Below the pieces are notes generated by a model. That model did not search any database. It worked only from the letters and a program-made list of their open reading frames with translations, and was not told the origin of the DNA. A DNA stretch of 64,000 nucleotides. It comes from an uncultured Gammaproteobacteria bacterium (lineage in GTDB: Bacteria > Pseudomonadota > Gammaproteobacteria > Pseudomonadales > Pseudohongiellaceae). The DNA lies in contig CAJXRP010000011.1 of assembly GCA_913060495.1 (NCBI GenBank), positions 1 through 64,000 of the forward strand, in the 5' to 3' direction. Below are positions 7,402 to 15,986 of this stretch, one piece after another. Position 1 is the first letter of the stretch. Every line of letters starts with the position of its first letter. The position numbers were made by a program, and so were the translations under genes.

Positions 7402-8817
7402 ATGTATGAAGCAAACTGGATGTCTATCCTACCTCCGCTACTGGCAATTGCCCTCGCGATTATTACTAGGCAGGTAATACTCTCACTAAGTTTTGGTATC
7501 TGGGTCGGTTTCTGTTTGCTCGAGTCTGTTAATCCTCTGGCTGGGATTGGCTTGGCGCTCGACGGCATCGTAAATGTGTTTTCCGATGCAGGCGATACAC
7601 GTGTCCTCATGTTCACACTTATCATCGGCGGGCTGATTGCGACCATCGAAAAGCTTGGTGGTGTGCGTGGCTTTATCCATCTCTTAGAGCATCGCAACTG
7701 GGTAACCAATGGTAAGCGCGCTCAATGGCTAGCCTACACAACCGGCATCGTCGTTTTTATCGAATCTAACATCACGCTGCTTATTGCTGGAGCAATATCC
7801 CGGCCACTTTTCGATCGTTACAAAATTTCGCGAGAGAAGCTCGCCTATATTATCGATTCAACTTCGGCGCCAATTTGCGTGCTTATTCCTCTGAATGCAT
7901 GGGGCGCGGTAATAATAAGTCTGCTAGGCTCTGCTGAAATCGATAATCCAATCGATGTTTTTATCTATGCCATTCCATTCAACCTCTATCCGATTGTTGT
8001 AATACTATTCTGCGCCTTCGTTATAACTAGGGACTTAGAGATCGGACCAATGAAGAAGGCGCAGCAGCGCACCGAAGCGGGCGAGCTGCTCTGGGCGAAC
8101 GCAACGCCGATGGTCGATCCAGAGATTCTCTCACAGCAAGTTGAACGAACTGATGCAGACAAAGCAAGATTCATGATCGCGCCTATTTTCGTTATGGTTG
8201 TTAGCATGCCGCTAGGCCTAATTGTGACTGGCGATGGAGATCTCAGCGCCGGCTCAGGCTCTACATCTGTTCTATGGGCAGTACTAGCTGCGCTAGTTAC
8301 TTCTTGGGGGTTGGCGCTGCAACAGAAGCGATTACGGCTAGATGAGCTGATGCAAATATTCTTGAAGGGAGCGGGGGGCTTGTTACCTGTCACGATGATT
8401 TTGCTGTTTGCACTTGCACTTGGTGATGTTGCGAATCTGCTAGGCACCGGCGCCTATGTTGCGCAACTGGTTCAGGAAAGTATTCCTCTAGCTCTGCTGT
8501 TGCCCTTGCTGTTTATTATTTCTGGGTTTATCGCTTTCTCGATCGGTTCGAGCTGGGGTACCTTCGCAATAATGATACCTCTCGCTATGCAAATAGCAGT
8601 ACCACTTGACTTGAATAGCTCGCTGTTTTTAGCAGCAGTCCTGTCGGGTTCTGTGTTTGGGGATCATGCATCGCCGATTAGCGATACAACCGTTGTAGCC
8701 TCTATGGCATCAGCTACAGACCATATAGATCATGTTAGAACTCAACTCCCTTATGCTCTGATAAGCGGGGCTATAGCTGCCTTTGGCTTTCTGCTAATTA
8801 GTGCATTCCTACTTTAG
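7402..8817 (+). CDS. NhaC-type Na+/H+ antiporter family protein
   Basis: A 471-residue inner-membrane protein with about eleven or twelve hydrophobic helices and the family landmarks of the Na_H_antiporter group: FIESNITLL near 115-123, DSTSAPIC near 153-160 and GDHASPISDTT near 422-432. Members exchange sodium for protons; related proteins carry amino acids or organic acids, so the exact substrate is not certain. The length is normal. The ribosome site upstream of the ATG is weak. It appears to be transcribed alone, facing the cyclase gene. Confidence 0.85.
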   Translation: MYEANWMSILPPLLAIALAIITRQVILSLSFGIWVGFCLLESVNPLAGIGLALDGIVNVFSDAGDTRVLMFTLIIGGLIATIEKLGGVRGFIHLLEHRNWVTNGKRAQWLAYTTGIVVFIESNITLLIAGAISRPLFDRYKISREKLAYIIDSTSAPICVLIPLNAWGAVIISLLGSAEIDNPIDVFIYAIPFNLYPIVVILFCAFVITRDLEIGPMKKAQQRTEAGELLWANATPMVDPEILSQQVERTDADKARFMIAPIFVMVVSMPLGLIVTGDGDLSAGSGSTSVLWAVLAALVTSWGLALQQKRLRLDELMQIFLKGAGGLLPVTMILLFALALGDVANLLGTGAYVAQLVQESIPLALLLPLLFIISGFIAFSIGSSWGTFAIMIPLAMQIAVPLDLNSSLFLAAVLSGSVFGDHASPISDTTVVASMASATDHIDHVRTQLPYALISGAIAAFGFLLISAFLL

Positions 8818-8848
8818 GTTTTATTCTATGATTTAGGTTTGTAGCTAA

Positions 8849-10441
8849 CTACTCCATAGCTCTGATTTCCGTTACGGGAATCATTTCAATGTCTTTGAAC
8901 TTATCGCTAGCCTGATTATTGGAGTCTATTAAATTCCCGACACTAGAGTAGGTGTCAGTGACGAATACTGATTCATCATTATGAGTTTTGCGAGTAATAC
9001 CAAAATTAATCTTATCTCTGTTTGGTTGAGGTATTTGGTTAAGCATGTTCTTGGTAGCCCAGACTGATCCGTTACGAGCGAAGTCACTAATGCGTGATGC
9101 ATAGTTGATAGTCTCACCGAGAACAGTGAACTCGACATGCCCCCCAGCGTGATAACTACCGAACCATTCCTGTCCCTCGTTGAGGCCTATATTTAGAAAT
9201 ATATCGCTAAACCAGCCTTTACGTGCCTGCCACTTTTGAGTGATTCCTTTCATCATCTTTTGGAGCTCGAGAGAGCATTTTATGGCGTTAAGCTTGTAGT
9301 CACAGTCAGGCTGCGGAAAGAAGTAGTACACCATGCCGTCGCCAGCATGCTTGCCGTAGGTGCCATAGTATTTCCTAAAGATTGGCGCGCTCTCCTGCCA
9401 AATGTTATTGATCAGCTCGAAATATTCTTCGGCAGGTAGTTCCGAGCAAATTTTTATAGAGTTCTGTACATCTGCCACCATCACCGTGACATCGGTAAGG
9501 TAAGGCTCCCGCCTTTTCAATAATTCGTTGATAACTTGATTGCGCTTGCTGAGAAATTCGAGAAGATAGTTGTTATCCAAAACAACGGGACTGTATGTGA
9601 AGAATATTCCCTCGCGGTAGAAGCATATATACAGGTCATAGGGCGCTGTCGCGCCGTCGCCGTCAATTAGCATAGTGGGGAAGTGAATCATTGGCTCTTT
9701 TCCCGCTGGCGCAGTAGTCTCATATGCGTTTTTTAGGATGCTCAGTTGATTGCCGTTAAGGCTCGAGTAGATCTTCATGAGTGCCTGTTGGCTAAGTCTT
9801 TTCTTGCCTGCGGCTAGATGGGGCATGAGCAGCTCTCCCATTCTGTCTTCATCGCTGGCTGCTTCAGTTTCGAATAGTAGCTGCAGTAGATTGCGCGATT
9901 GTAAGTCGCCGGGAAGCTCGTCATTGTGATTAAAGAAAGAATGCTGAGCTTTGTTATTCCACCAGATCAGCTCAAAGTTGTTGTTGACCATATATGCCGG
10001 GCCGGGCAAGTCTTCAATACTGCCATCGAATGAAAGATTTTGGCTTAGGGTAGTGGAAGATAGTTTGCCGGGCGATCCTTGCCCAGCATCCGAGGAAAAA
10101 GATGAAGTGCTTCGAGCTCTTGTATCCTGAAGTGTATTTCCGGCCTTTTCTTGGGCGCCACTCCCTGAGGCCTCAATTGACTGGCGCTGCGAATCTTGTT
10201 GTTGGGTGGCGCTAAGCTCATCAGCAATCTGAGCCATGCTCATCCCTTGTTTCTTTAGTTGCTGCACCTGCTCTATACGCTGCACAGCTGTGTCATCGAA
10301 ATAGCCGAGGCGGGTGGCTCGCCCTTCATTTTCCCCCGGCGTTTTGATGACCGGGTTAGGGAGTATGCCGAGAGCAACGTAATTATTCAGTGTTGCTCTA
10401 GAAATTCCTGTAATTTCAATGACTTGCTTGCTGTTTAGCAT
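8849..10441 (-). CDS. MerR-like HTH / PAS / class III nucleotide cyclase fusion
   Basis: A 530-residue three-part protein. Residues 1-78 are a MerR-type winged helix (ISRATLNNYVALGILP, then LKKQGMSMAQIADEL). A low-complexity Ser/Gln linker covers ~78-135. A PAS-like domain begins near 145 (PGPAYMVNN). Residues ~312-480 are a class III adenylate/guanylate cyclase domain with both metal-binding aspartates (Asp324 in VADVQNS, Asp368 in AGDGM) and the transition-state pair Asn446/Arg450 in GETINYASR, so it should be active. No membrane segment is present. It most likely couples DNA binding to cyclic nucleotide synthesis. The start lies 30 bases downstream of a strong promoter whose elements overlap an inverted repeat, suggesting autoregulation. 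Substrate, ATP or GTP, cannot be fixed by eye. Confidence 0.85.
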   Translation of the reverse strand: MLNSKQVIEITGISRATLNNYVALGILPNPVIKTPGENEGRATRLGYFDDTAVQRIEQVQQLKKQGMSMAQIADELSATQQQDSQRQSIEASGSGAQEKAGNTLQDTRARSTSSFSSDAGQGSPGKLSSTTLSQNLSFDGSIEDLPGPAYMVNNNFELIWWNNKAQHSFFNHNDELPGDLQSRNLLQLLFETEAASDEDRMGELLMPHLAAGKKRLSQQALMKIYSSLNGNQLSILKNAYETTAPAGKEPMIHFPTMLIDGDGATAPYDLYICFYREGIFFTYSPVVLDNNYLLEFLSKRNQVINELLKRREPYLTDVTVMVADVQNSIKICSELPAEEYFELINNIWQESAPIFRKYYGTYGKHAGDGMVYYFFPQPDCDYKLNAIKCSLELQKMMKGITQKWQARKGWFSDIFLNIGLNEGQEWFGSYHAGGHVEFTVLGETINYASRISDFARNGSVWATKNMLNQIPQPNRDKINFGITRKTHNDESVFVTDTYSSVGNLIDSNNQASDKFKDIEMIPVTEIRAME

Positions 10442-10470
10442 GTTTCTATCACTCTATTGACGATTTCGGC

Positions 10471-10499
10471 AGTATAATTAGACAGTGTAGCCGTGTCAA
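10471..10499 (-). promoter_or_regulatory. Strong sigma70 promoter of the MerR-cyclase gene
   Basis: On the minus strand TTGACA (10499-10494), a 17-base spacer and TATACT (10476-10471): 6/6 and 5/6 to consensus. Transcription would start near 10464, giving a very short leader before the ATG at 10441. Confidence 0.75.
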
Positions 10500-10545
10500 C
10501 TGTCTAGGTAGGCTGTATATATACTATGCATAATTATACTGTCTA
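10479..10545. promoter_or_regulatory. TAGACAGT inverted repeat and third half-site, candidate operator
   Basis: TAGACAGT at 10479-10486 is inverted as ACTGTCTA at 10499-10506 (12 bases between), and ACTGTCTA recurs at 10538-10545. The first pair brackets the spacer and the -35 of the cyclase promoter, a position typical of MerR-type control. The third copy lies toward glpE. Inference: sites for the MerR domain of the adjacent protein. Confidence 0.55.
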
Positions 10546-10658
10546 AATAACTAAGCTGTGAGCAAATGGCTCACTGCTTTTACTGAGAAGGTTGGCTGCT
10601 AGGGGCATAAAAACTGGTATCATCGCGTTTCAAACATTGCTATGAGGACCCGCTACAG

Positions 10659-10988
10659 ATGGATTTTAAGCGAATTGATGTGCAGGAGGCTCGAGCATTG
10701 TTAGATGCGGCGCCGGACAATGGCTTGCAGATTGTCGATATCCGCGACGAGCAATCCTTCGCTAGCGCTCATATCACTACCGCGTTGCATCTCGATAATA
10801 GTGGTGTGCAGCCCTTCGTTGACAATGCCGATACCAGCAAACCGTTGCTCGTGTATTGCTACCACGGGAACATGAGTCAGTCGGCAGCAGCTTATTTTGG
10901 TGAGCAAGGCTTCGAAGAGGCTTACAGTATGGATGGAGGTTTCAGCGACTGGGAAGTCAACTTTACCGATAAGATTGAGTCAGAATAG
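10659..10988 (+). CDS. glpE: Thiosulfate sulfurtransferase GlpE (single-domain rhodanese)
   Basis: A 109-residue rhodanese. The active-site loop CYHGNMS carries catalytic Cys67, matching the CYHGNSS loop of E. coli GlpE; length and overall pattern (VDIRDEQSFASAHI, MDGGFSDW) fit well. It transfers sulfur from thiosulfate to cyanide or a thiol acceptor in the cytoplasm. It is divergent from the cyclase gene, and their shared 217-base control region contains the TAGACAGT motifs, so the cyclase protein may also influence it. Confidence 0.92.
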   Translation: MDFKRIDVQEARALLDAAPDNGLQIVDIRDEQSFASAHITTALHLDNSGVQPFVDNADTSKPLLVYCYHGNMSQSAAAYFGEQGFEEAYSMDGGFSDWEVNFTDKIESE

Positions 10989-11048
10989 GGTTTTTCCACT
11001 AGCAGCTGCTTAACTGCTTGTTGAGGGCCGCAACTCATCGGCCGGAAT

Positions 11049-11085
11049 CAACTCTTAGTTTTTTAGCAAGGGGGCCTAAGAGTTG
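11049..11085. terminator. Hairpin between convergent genes
   Basis: CAACTCTTAG (11049-11058) pairs perfectly with CTAAGAGTTG (11076-11085) across a 17-base loop, ending inside the last codons of the facing gene. It may slow transcription from both sides; there is no good T-run. Confidence 0.35.
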
Positions 11086-11504
11086 GCTGAGGCTTCATCG
11101 TCTCGCTTAGCAAACATCCGTTTTGCCGTCATCGCAGTCACCATATAGATCATGTTAATCATCGACCAGGCAAATATTTCCAGCGTCCAAAGCTCGTGAG
11201 CACTGGCATCCAATTGCTTTGCCACGACTATAATCAGCCCCCAAAGCATGAGGCCGAGTAACGGCAAGGCAGAGACCAGCCCCCAATTCCTGTCCCACTG
11301 ACGAATAGCGGCGATATTTAATATGGCGCTACCGGCGGTGGCGGCAAAGACCACTAGTGCAATAATTAGATTCCAACTGTTAGATGTGGCTGTAACATTC
11401 GCTGATGCGGCTATAGCTGAGCTGCTTCCTAATGCAAGCAGGCTGAGAATGATAGGTGCGCTTATAAGTTGGGGCTTCTTTTTTGGGTGTTGCTGGCTAG
11501 TCAC
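11076..11504 (-). CDS. Small inner-membrane protein of unknown function
   Basis: A 142-residue protein with four hydrophobic segments at roughly 14-34, 44-66, 76-98 and 108-126, and a basic N terminus and charged C terminus. The first segment ends in AIAASA and could be a cleavable signal peptide. I do not recognise the family. It lies between glpE and the SMP-30-like lipoprotein, convergent with glpE, and shows no operon partner. Confidence 0.6.
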   Translation of the reverse strand: MTSQQHPKKKPQLISAPIILSLLALGSSSAIAASANVTATSNSWNLIIALVVFAATAGSAILNIAAIRQWDRNWGLVSALPLLGLMLWGLIIVVAKQLDASAHELWTLEIFAWSMINMIYMVTAMTAKRMFAKRDDEASANS

Positions 11505-11749
11505 AGAAGTATCTCTTGTTGTGCTTCAATTTTTGCGGATGCAGTGGATACCGGATTAGACCAAAGCAATTTGAAATGGGGAAGCACTCTTTTCCTTGGG
11601 GTAATTAAAATGAGGGGCTCACAACTTGTCACAATTGATTTCCCTATGCACTTACCGAGTTTCCACAAGAGTTTAGTACAATGACAATCACTATCTGTGC
11701 CCGTGGGGCGCAATAAAATTATTAAGCAATCAACCTTAAGGAGCAAATA

Positions 11750-12667
11750 ATGAATACGCGAGTCACTGCAGGAATATTTCTGCTAGCTACATTAACCGGC
11801 TGTGCCAACGGATTGTCCTCCGGGTTGGCACCAGACAGAATTGTGGCTGAGCGGGGAGGGTTTGTTCCAGAAGGTATCGAGTATGACAACAATCGCAATC
11901 GCTTCCTTACAGGTTCGATCGCCGATGGAACAATCTATGAGGTAACTTCTGGTGGGCGTCTAATTCCAGCAATAACGTCGTCGGACCTAAAGTCCTCAGT
12001 GGGTATAGAAGTCGACGAGGCTCGCGACACCCTCTATGTCGCAAACTCTAATACGGGAATCCCTAGTGGAGCGGCTGAGTTAGGTGTCTACAATTTAGCT
12101 AGTGGAGAGCAGCTTGCGATGGTTGATCTAGCCGCAAGTATCCCAAACAAGCCATCCGACGCTGCTCATTTTGCTAACGACGTTGCGATAAGCAAGTCTG
12201 GTGTAGCTTATATTACCGACAGCAGAATGAAGATTGTCTATAAGGTAGACAAATACTACCGCGCGAGCGTGCTGATTGATTTTGGTCTCGATGCGGAATT
12301 TGGATTAAATGGTATCGAATATCACCCTGCAGGTTATCTAATTGTAGCGTCGCCGGGAACCGGACAACTTCTTAGAGTACCGGTAGACAATCCGCAGCGC
12401 TGGGCGTTAATCGACTTGGATGTTCCTGCCACTGGTGTTGACGGTATTTTTTGGGCGTCTGACGGTAGCCTAGCGGGTGTATCGAACAATAGAAGTAGGG
12501 CTGTTAAGTACCAGAGCGATGACAATTGGAGATCTGCGCGTCTGATTGGTATGGCGAGCTATTCAGGACAATCGACCACAGGTGCTACGGTTGGAGATGA
12601 AATTTACGTAGTGCAGCCACATTTTTCAGATGATGAGCCGCCAGAAATATTGCGCGCCAAATTCTAG
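11750..12667 (+). CDS. SMP-30/gluconolactonase-like lipoprotein
   Basis: A 305-residue protein with a lipobox LTGC (Cys18), so anchored in a membrane facing the periplasm or surface. The rest reads as a six-bladed SMP-30/NHL-type propeller: FVPEGIEYD, VGIEVDEARDTLYVANS, FANDVAISKSGVAYITDS and LNGIEYHPAGYLIVAS mark successive blades. The family includes calcium-dependent lactonases, but the full metal site cannot be confirmed by eye, so catalysis is uncertain. AGGAG six bases before the ATG supports the start. It appears to be monocistronic. Confidence 0.75.
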   Translation: MNTRVTAGIFLLATLTGCANGLSSGLAPDRIVAERGGFVPEGIEYDNNRNRFLTGSIADGTIYEVTSGGRLIPAITSSDLKSSVGIEVDEARDTLYVANSNTGIPSGAAELGVYNLASGEQLAMVDLAASIPNKPSDAAHFANDVAISKSGVAYITDSRMKIVYKVDKYYRASVLIDFGLDAEFGLNGIEYHPAGYLIVASPGTGQLLRVPVDNPQRWALIDLDVPATGVDGIFWASDGSLAGVSNNRSRAVKYQSDDNWRSARLIGMASYSGQSTTGATVGDEIYVVQPHFSDDEPPEILRAKF

Positions 12668-12691
12668 GCTTGTAGTCATTCAACTCCAAAA

Positions 12692-12722
12692 TGGATGCTT
12701 AGTATTTTACGCTAAGCATCCA
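12692..12722 (+). terminator. Perfect 11-bp hairpin downstream of the SMP-30-like gene
   Basis: TGGATGCTTAG (12692-12702) pairs exactly with CTAAGCATCCA (12712-12722) around a nine-base loop, 25 bases past the stop codon. It is followed by AATTGTTG rather than a clean T-run, so termination is plausible but not certain. Confidence 0.45.
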
Positions 12723-12910
12723 ATTGTTGAGCAGATTTGAGAGTTCGAATCTGAGCTTGCCGATTTCAAAGCTTACTTCTTCATCTTCCCTAGCCTCGCT
12801 GCGCCCCTCGCAAAGACTAAACCTTATAAGTGATAGCCTCAGCTTTATCTGATTAATCTACGGGGCATCCTCAGGTGACTACTGGCACCTATGAGCGTGC
12901 ATGCTCAGCC

Positions 12911-14491
12911 TCACTGCAAGATGAATTCCACTGGGGCATTAGGCCCTAATGGCAAACCTAAAATCACCCAAACAACGGTGAGGGTAAGGCCGGAAATTAA
13001 AAGCACCACTGAGTAGGGCAGCATCGTTGCAGCCAGACTCCCGAGACCAAACTCTTTCTGCCAGCGTTGGCAGAAAACGAGTATCAGAGGAAAATAAGGC
13101 ATAAGGGGCGTGATGATATTTGTTGCGCCGTCTCCCACGCGATAAGCAGCGGTGCTCATCTCTGGGCTGATACCAATGAGCATTAGCATCGGCACAAGTA
13201 CCGGTGCTAGCAGAGCCCACTTCGCACTTGCGGAACCTATAAATAGATTAATCGTTGCACCAAATATAATGATCAAGGCCATCAGCACTGAATCGGGGAG
13301 ACTAGAACCTTCTAGTACCGCGGCGCCTTTAATCGCAAAAATAAGCCCAAGGTTCGACCAGTTAAACATCGCCACGAAATGCGCTGCGGTAAATGCGAGC
13401 ACGAGGTAATAGGAGAGGTCTGCCATAGCATCGCTCATCATCTTTACGATATCTCGGTGATTTGAGACTGTGCCAGCAGCCGAGCCATACGCCCAACCTG
13501 CGGCTAGAAATAGAAAGAAAAATCCAGCAACTAAGGATTGGAACATTGGAGTAAGCCTGGCTTCTGGATTCGCTGCTTCATTTATAAGCGGCGTGCCTGG
13601 GCCAATTGTTAGGATAACCCACAGCGCGATAATTCCAAGGCAAGCGTAACCTGCCCGAGCTAAACCCTTGCGTTCGATGTCACTTAAAGTAGTGCTCGGG
13701 TCTTTAATTACGCCGGCAGTAGTACTCTCGGCATCACCGGGTTTGATGGGGGCCAGTCGAGGTTCGATTATCTTGTCGGTGACGTACCAAATAGAAGGCA
13801 GGAACACGAAAGTCATGGCAATAATAAAGTAGGCGTTGCCGGCAATATTCGCATCCCAAGAAGGCTGGATGGTTTCGGCTGCTGCTTCGGTAATGCCAAA
13901 TAGCAATGCATCAAGCTGGCCTGGCAACAGATTCGCAGAGAATCCACCAGACACGCCTGCGAAAGCGGCGGCGATACCGGCAATTGGATGACGACCTGCA
14001 GCGGCGAAGATAACACCGGCTAATGGGATGAGAACAACGTAGGCAGCATCCGCCGCCAAGTTACCTACCATGCCAATTAGGGCTACCGCTGGAGTTAGTA
14101 AGAATAAGGGGGCCTTTGACACTGCGCCGCTCATGGCGGAGGCGAAGAGGCCGGACCGCTCAGCAACACCTGCGCCAAGCATAACTACAAGTACATAACC
14201 TAAGGGGTGGAAACTGGTAAAGGTTTCCGGCATATCTACGAGTAAACGTTGGATATTTCCCGCCGATAATAAGCTCTCGGCATTAATCATGATCGCGTTA
14301 CCTGCCGCATCAACCTGCGTAGGGTGGGCAGCGGACACGCCCGTCAGTGCAGCCACGACGCTAATGGCGATAACAGCGCCAATACAATAGAGAAAGATGA
14401 ATACGGGGTCGGGTAGTTTGTTTCCCGATTTCTCGATCCAGGCAAGAATGCCTTTCATTTCATTAGTTTGTGATTGTATGTTCTCAGTCAT
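12911..14491 (-). CDS. AbgT-family transporter
   Basis: A 526-residue inner-membrane protein with about eleven to thirteen helices. The AbgT/YdaH pattern is clear: GNKLPDPVFIFLY at the N terminus, PLGYVLVVMLGAGVAERSGL, GGFSANLLPGQLDALLFG, and GDGATNIITPLMPYFPLI near the C terminus. AbgT proteins import p-aminobenzoyl-glutamate in E. coli, while others export sulfonamides and related antimetabolites. The ATG at 14491 has AAGGG nine bases upstream; an in-frame GTG at 14509 overlaps that site and is less likely. It follows the exported epoxide hydrolase on the same strand by 70 bases, and argD precedes both, so the three may share a transcript. Confidence 0.92.
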   Translation of the reverse strand: MTENIQSQTNEMKGILAWIEKSGNKLPDPVFIFLYCIGAVIAISVVAALTGVSAAHPTQVDAAGNAIMINAESLLSAGNIQRLLVDMPETFTSFHPLGYVLVVMLGAGVAERSGLFASAMSGAVSKAPLFLLTPAVALIGMVGNLAADAAYVVLIPLAGVIFAAAGRHPIAGIAAAFAGVSGGFSANLLPGQLDALLFGITEAAAETIQPSWDANIAGNAYFIIAMTFVFLPSIWYVTDKIIEPRLAPIKPGDAESTTAGVIKDPSTTLSDIERKGLARAGYACLGIIALWVILTIGPGTPLINEAANPEARLTPMFQSLVAGFFFLFLAAGWAYGSAAGTVSNHRDIVKMMSDAMADLSYYLVLAFTAAHFVAMFNWSNLGLIFAIKGAAVLEGSSLPDSVLMALIIIFGATINLFIGSASAKWALLAPVLVPMLMLIGISPEMSTAAYRVGDGATNIITPLMPYFPLILVFCQRWQKEFGLGSLAATMLPYSVVLLISGLTLTVVWVILGLPLGPNAPVEFILQ

Positions 14492-14561
14492 TGCAGTTAT
14501 CCCTTGCACTTAAAAGTGTTGCTCGCTCACTATTACTGATTGCCCAATGTTTTATGGCTGA

Positions 14562-15941
14562 CTATTGACGGACTAAACGAAAAAATGTGTTTAGCTCGTT
14601 CACATAACTCTCGGGCTGTTCTAACGCCGCGAAGTGTCCGCCTTTCTCCATGAGAGAATAATGACGAAGGTCGTAGGCGGCCGCCACCCAAGATCTCGGC
14701 GTTATATATATCTCGGCGGGATACACGGCAACACCAGTAGGCACATCGATATACTCGATAGGTTTTGCAACTGGAGTCTTGCTACTTTCATAGTAGATCC
14801 GTGCTGAAGAGGTAATAGTTTCGGTGAACCAATAAATCGCGATATTGGTTAACAGTTCATCCTTACTAAAGTAGTTATCCAGATCGCCGTCAGCGCCTTG
14901 CGGTAAGTCGGACCAGCCATGAAATTTTTCTACGATCCATGCTGCTAGTCCAGCTGGGGAATCGTTTAATCCATAACCTAAACTTTGTGGCTTAGTCCTC
15001 TGTATTTGTTGATAGCCAACCTCATTTTGCATATAGGCTGTACGAGCTGTACGTAGGTTATTTTCTGCTTCGGAGACATCGTCTCGTTGTGCTTCATCTG
15101 CTGGCGGGCTTGCTAGAACCATATTTGAATGAAGACCTATCAAGCGTTCTGGATAGTTGTTAGCAAGATTGCGGTTGATGATCGCGCCCCAATCACCGCC
15201 AGCGATAGCATATTGCTCATAACCGAGCCGCTCCATAAGTCCGGCTAGAATGTGCGCAAACTTCTCCGGACTATAACCTGGTTCATTGGGCCTTTCCGAG
15301 AAGCCGAAGCCGGGAAGAGAAGGCGCTATAACATGGTAGGAGTCTGCAATGTTACCGCCATGGGCCGCAGGATCAGTGAGAGGTCCTATTATCTTTGAAA
15401 ATTCTGCTACTGACCCAGGCCATCCATGCACGATCATCAACGGAATTGCATCAGGGTTTTGGGAGCGCTCGTGAATGAAGTGCATATCTAAGCCATCAAT
15501 TTCAGTTTTGAACTGATCGAATTGATTTAATTCAGATTCTTGCTTTTTCCAGTCGAAGTCGTTTTGCCAATAACTGATTAGCTCGGCCAAATAGCTGGAA
15601 TCGGTTCCATACTCCCAGGTGGTGTCTGCTATCTGATCAGGCATGCGAGTGGCTGCAAGCCTGCGCTGTAGATCCGCGATCGCAGTGTCTGAGATGTCGA
15701 TTTCAAAGGGGATGATAGGTGCATTGTTTGCGAGTTTGGACTGAGACATAGGCTTCTCATTTGAAGAGACTGTAGTTTTATTTAGGTGAGCGAGGCTCGA
15801 TGCAAGCTGATCAGGCTTGGCTATAGCGACTGAGCCAAGCGCGATAGAGAGGATCGTGCAAATTCCCGCGCCCAAAAGGCCAGGAAGTGACGTCATTCCT
15901 GTTGTTTTTACAGATGATGCTGCTGATAGTCTTGAATGCAT
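14562..15941 (-). CDS. Exported epoxide hydrolase (EHN/microsomal type)
   Basis: A 459-residue alpha/beta hydrolase. A long N-terminal signal segment reaches AIA near residue 41, predicting export. Residues ~76-180 form the epoxide hydrolase N-terminal (EHN) domain (IPFEIDISD through FDWKKQE). The catalytic core has the oxyanion motif HGWPGS (172-177), nucleophile Asp250 in GGDWG and His436 in KGGHF. It should open epoxides to diols by the Asp-ester mechanism, in the periplasm if export is right. Most bacterial relatives are cytoplasmic, so the signal is notable. GAGG seven bases before the ATG supports the start. The physiological substrate is unknown. Confidence 0.88.
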   Translation of the reverse strand: MHSRLSAASSVKTTGMTSLPGLLGAGICTILSIALGSVAIAKPDQLASSLAHLNKTTVSSNEKPMSQSKLANNAPIIPFEIDISDTAIADLQRRLAATRMPDQIADTTWEYGTDSSYLAELISYWQNDFDWKKQESELNQFDQFKTEIDGLDMHFIHERSQNPDAIPLMIVHGWPGSVAEFSKIIGPLTDPAAHGGNIADSYHVIAPSLPGFGFSERPNEPGYSPEKFAHILAGLMERLGYEQYAIAGGDWGAIINRNLANNYPERLIGLHSNMVLASPPADEAQRDDVSEAENNLRTARTAYMQNEVGYQQIQRTKPQSLGYGLNDSPAGLAAWIVEKFHGWSDLPQGADGDLDNYFSKDELLTNIAIYWFTETITSSARIYYESSKTPVAKPIEYIDVPTGVAVYPAEIYITPRSWVAAAYDLRHYSLMEKGGHFAALEQPESYVNELNTFFRLVRQ

Positions 15942-15986
15942 AGCTTACCTCGCAGCCGAAGCTGGTAGTCGATTCTTGGTTTATAC

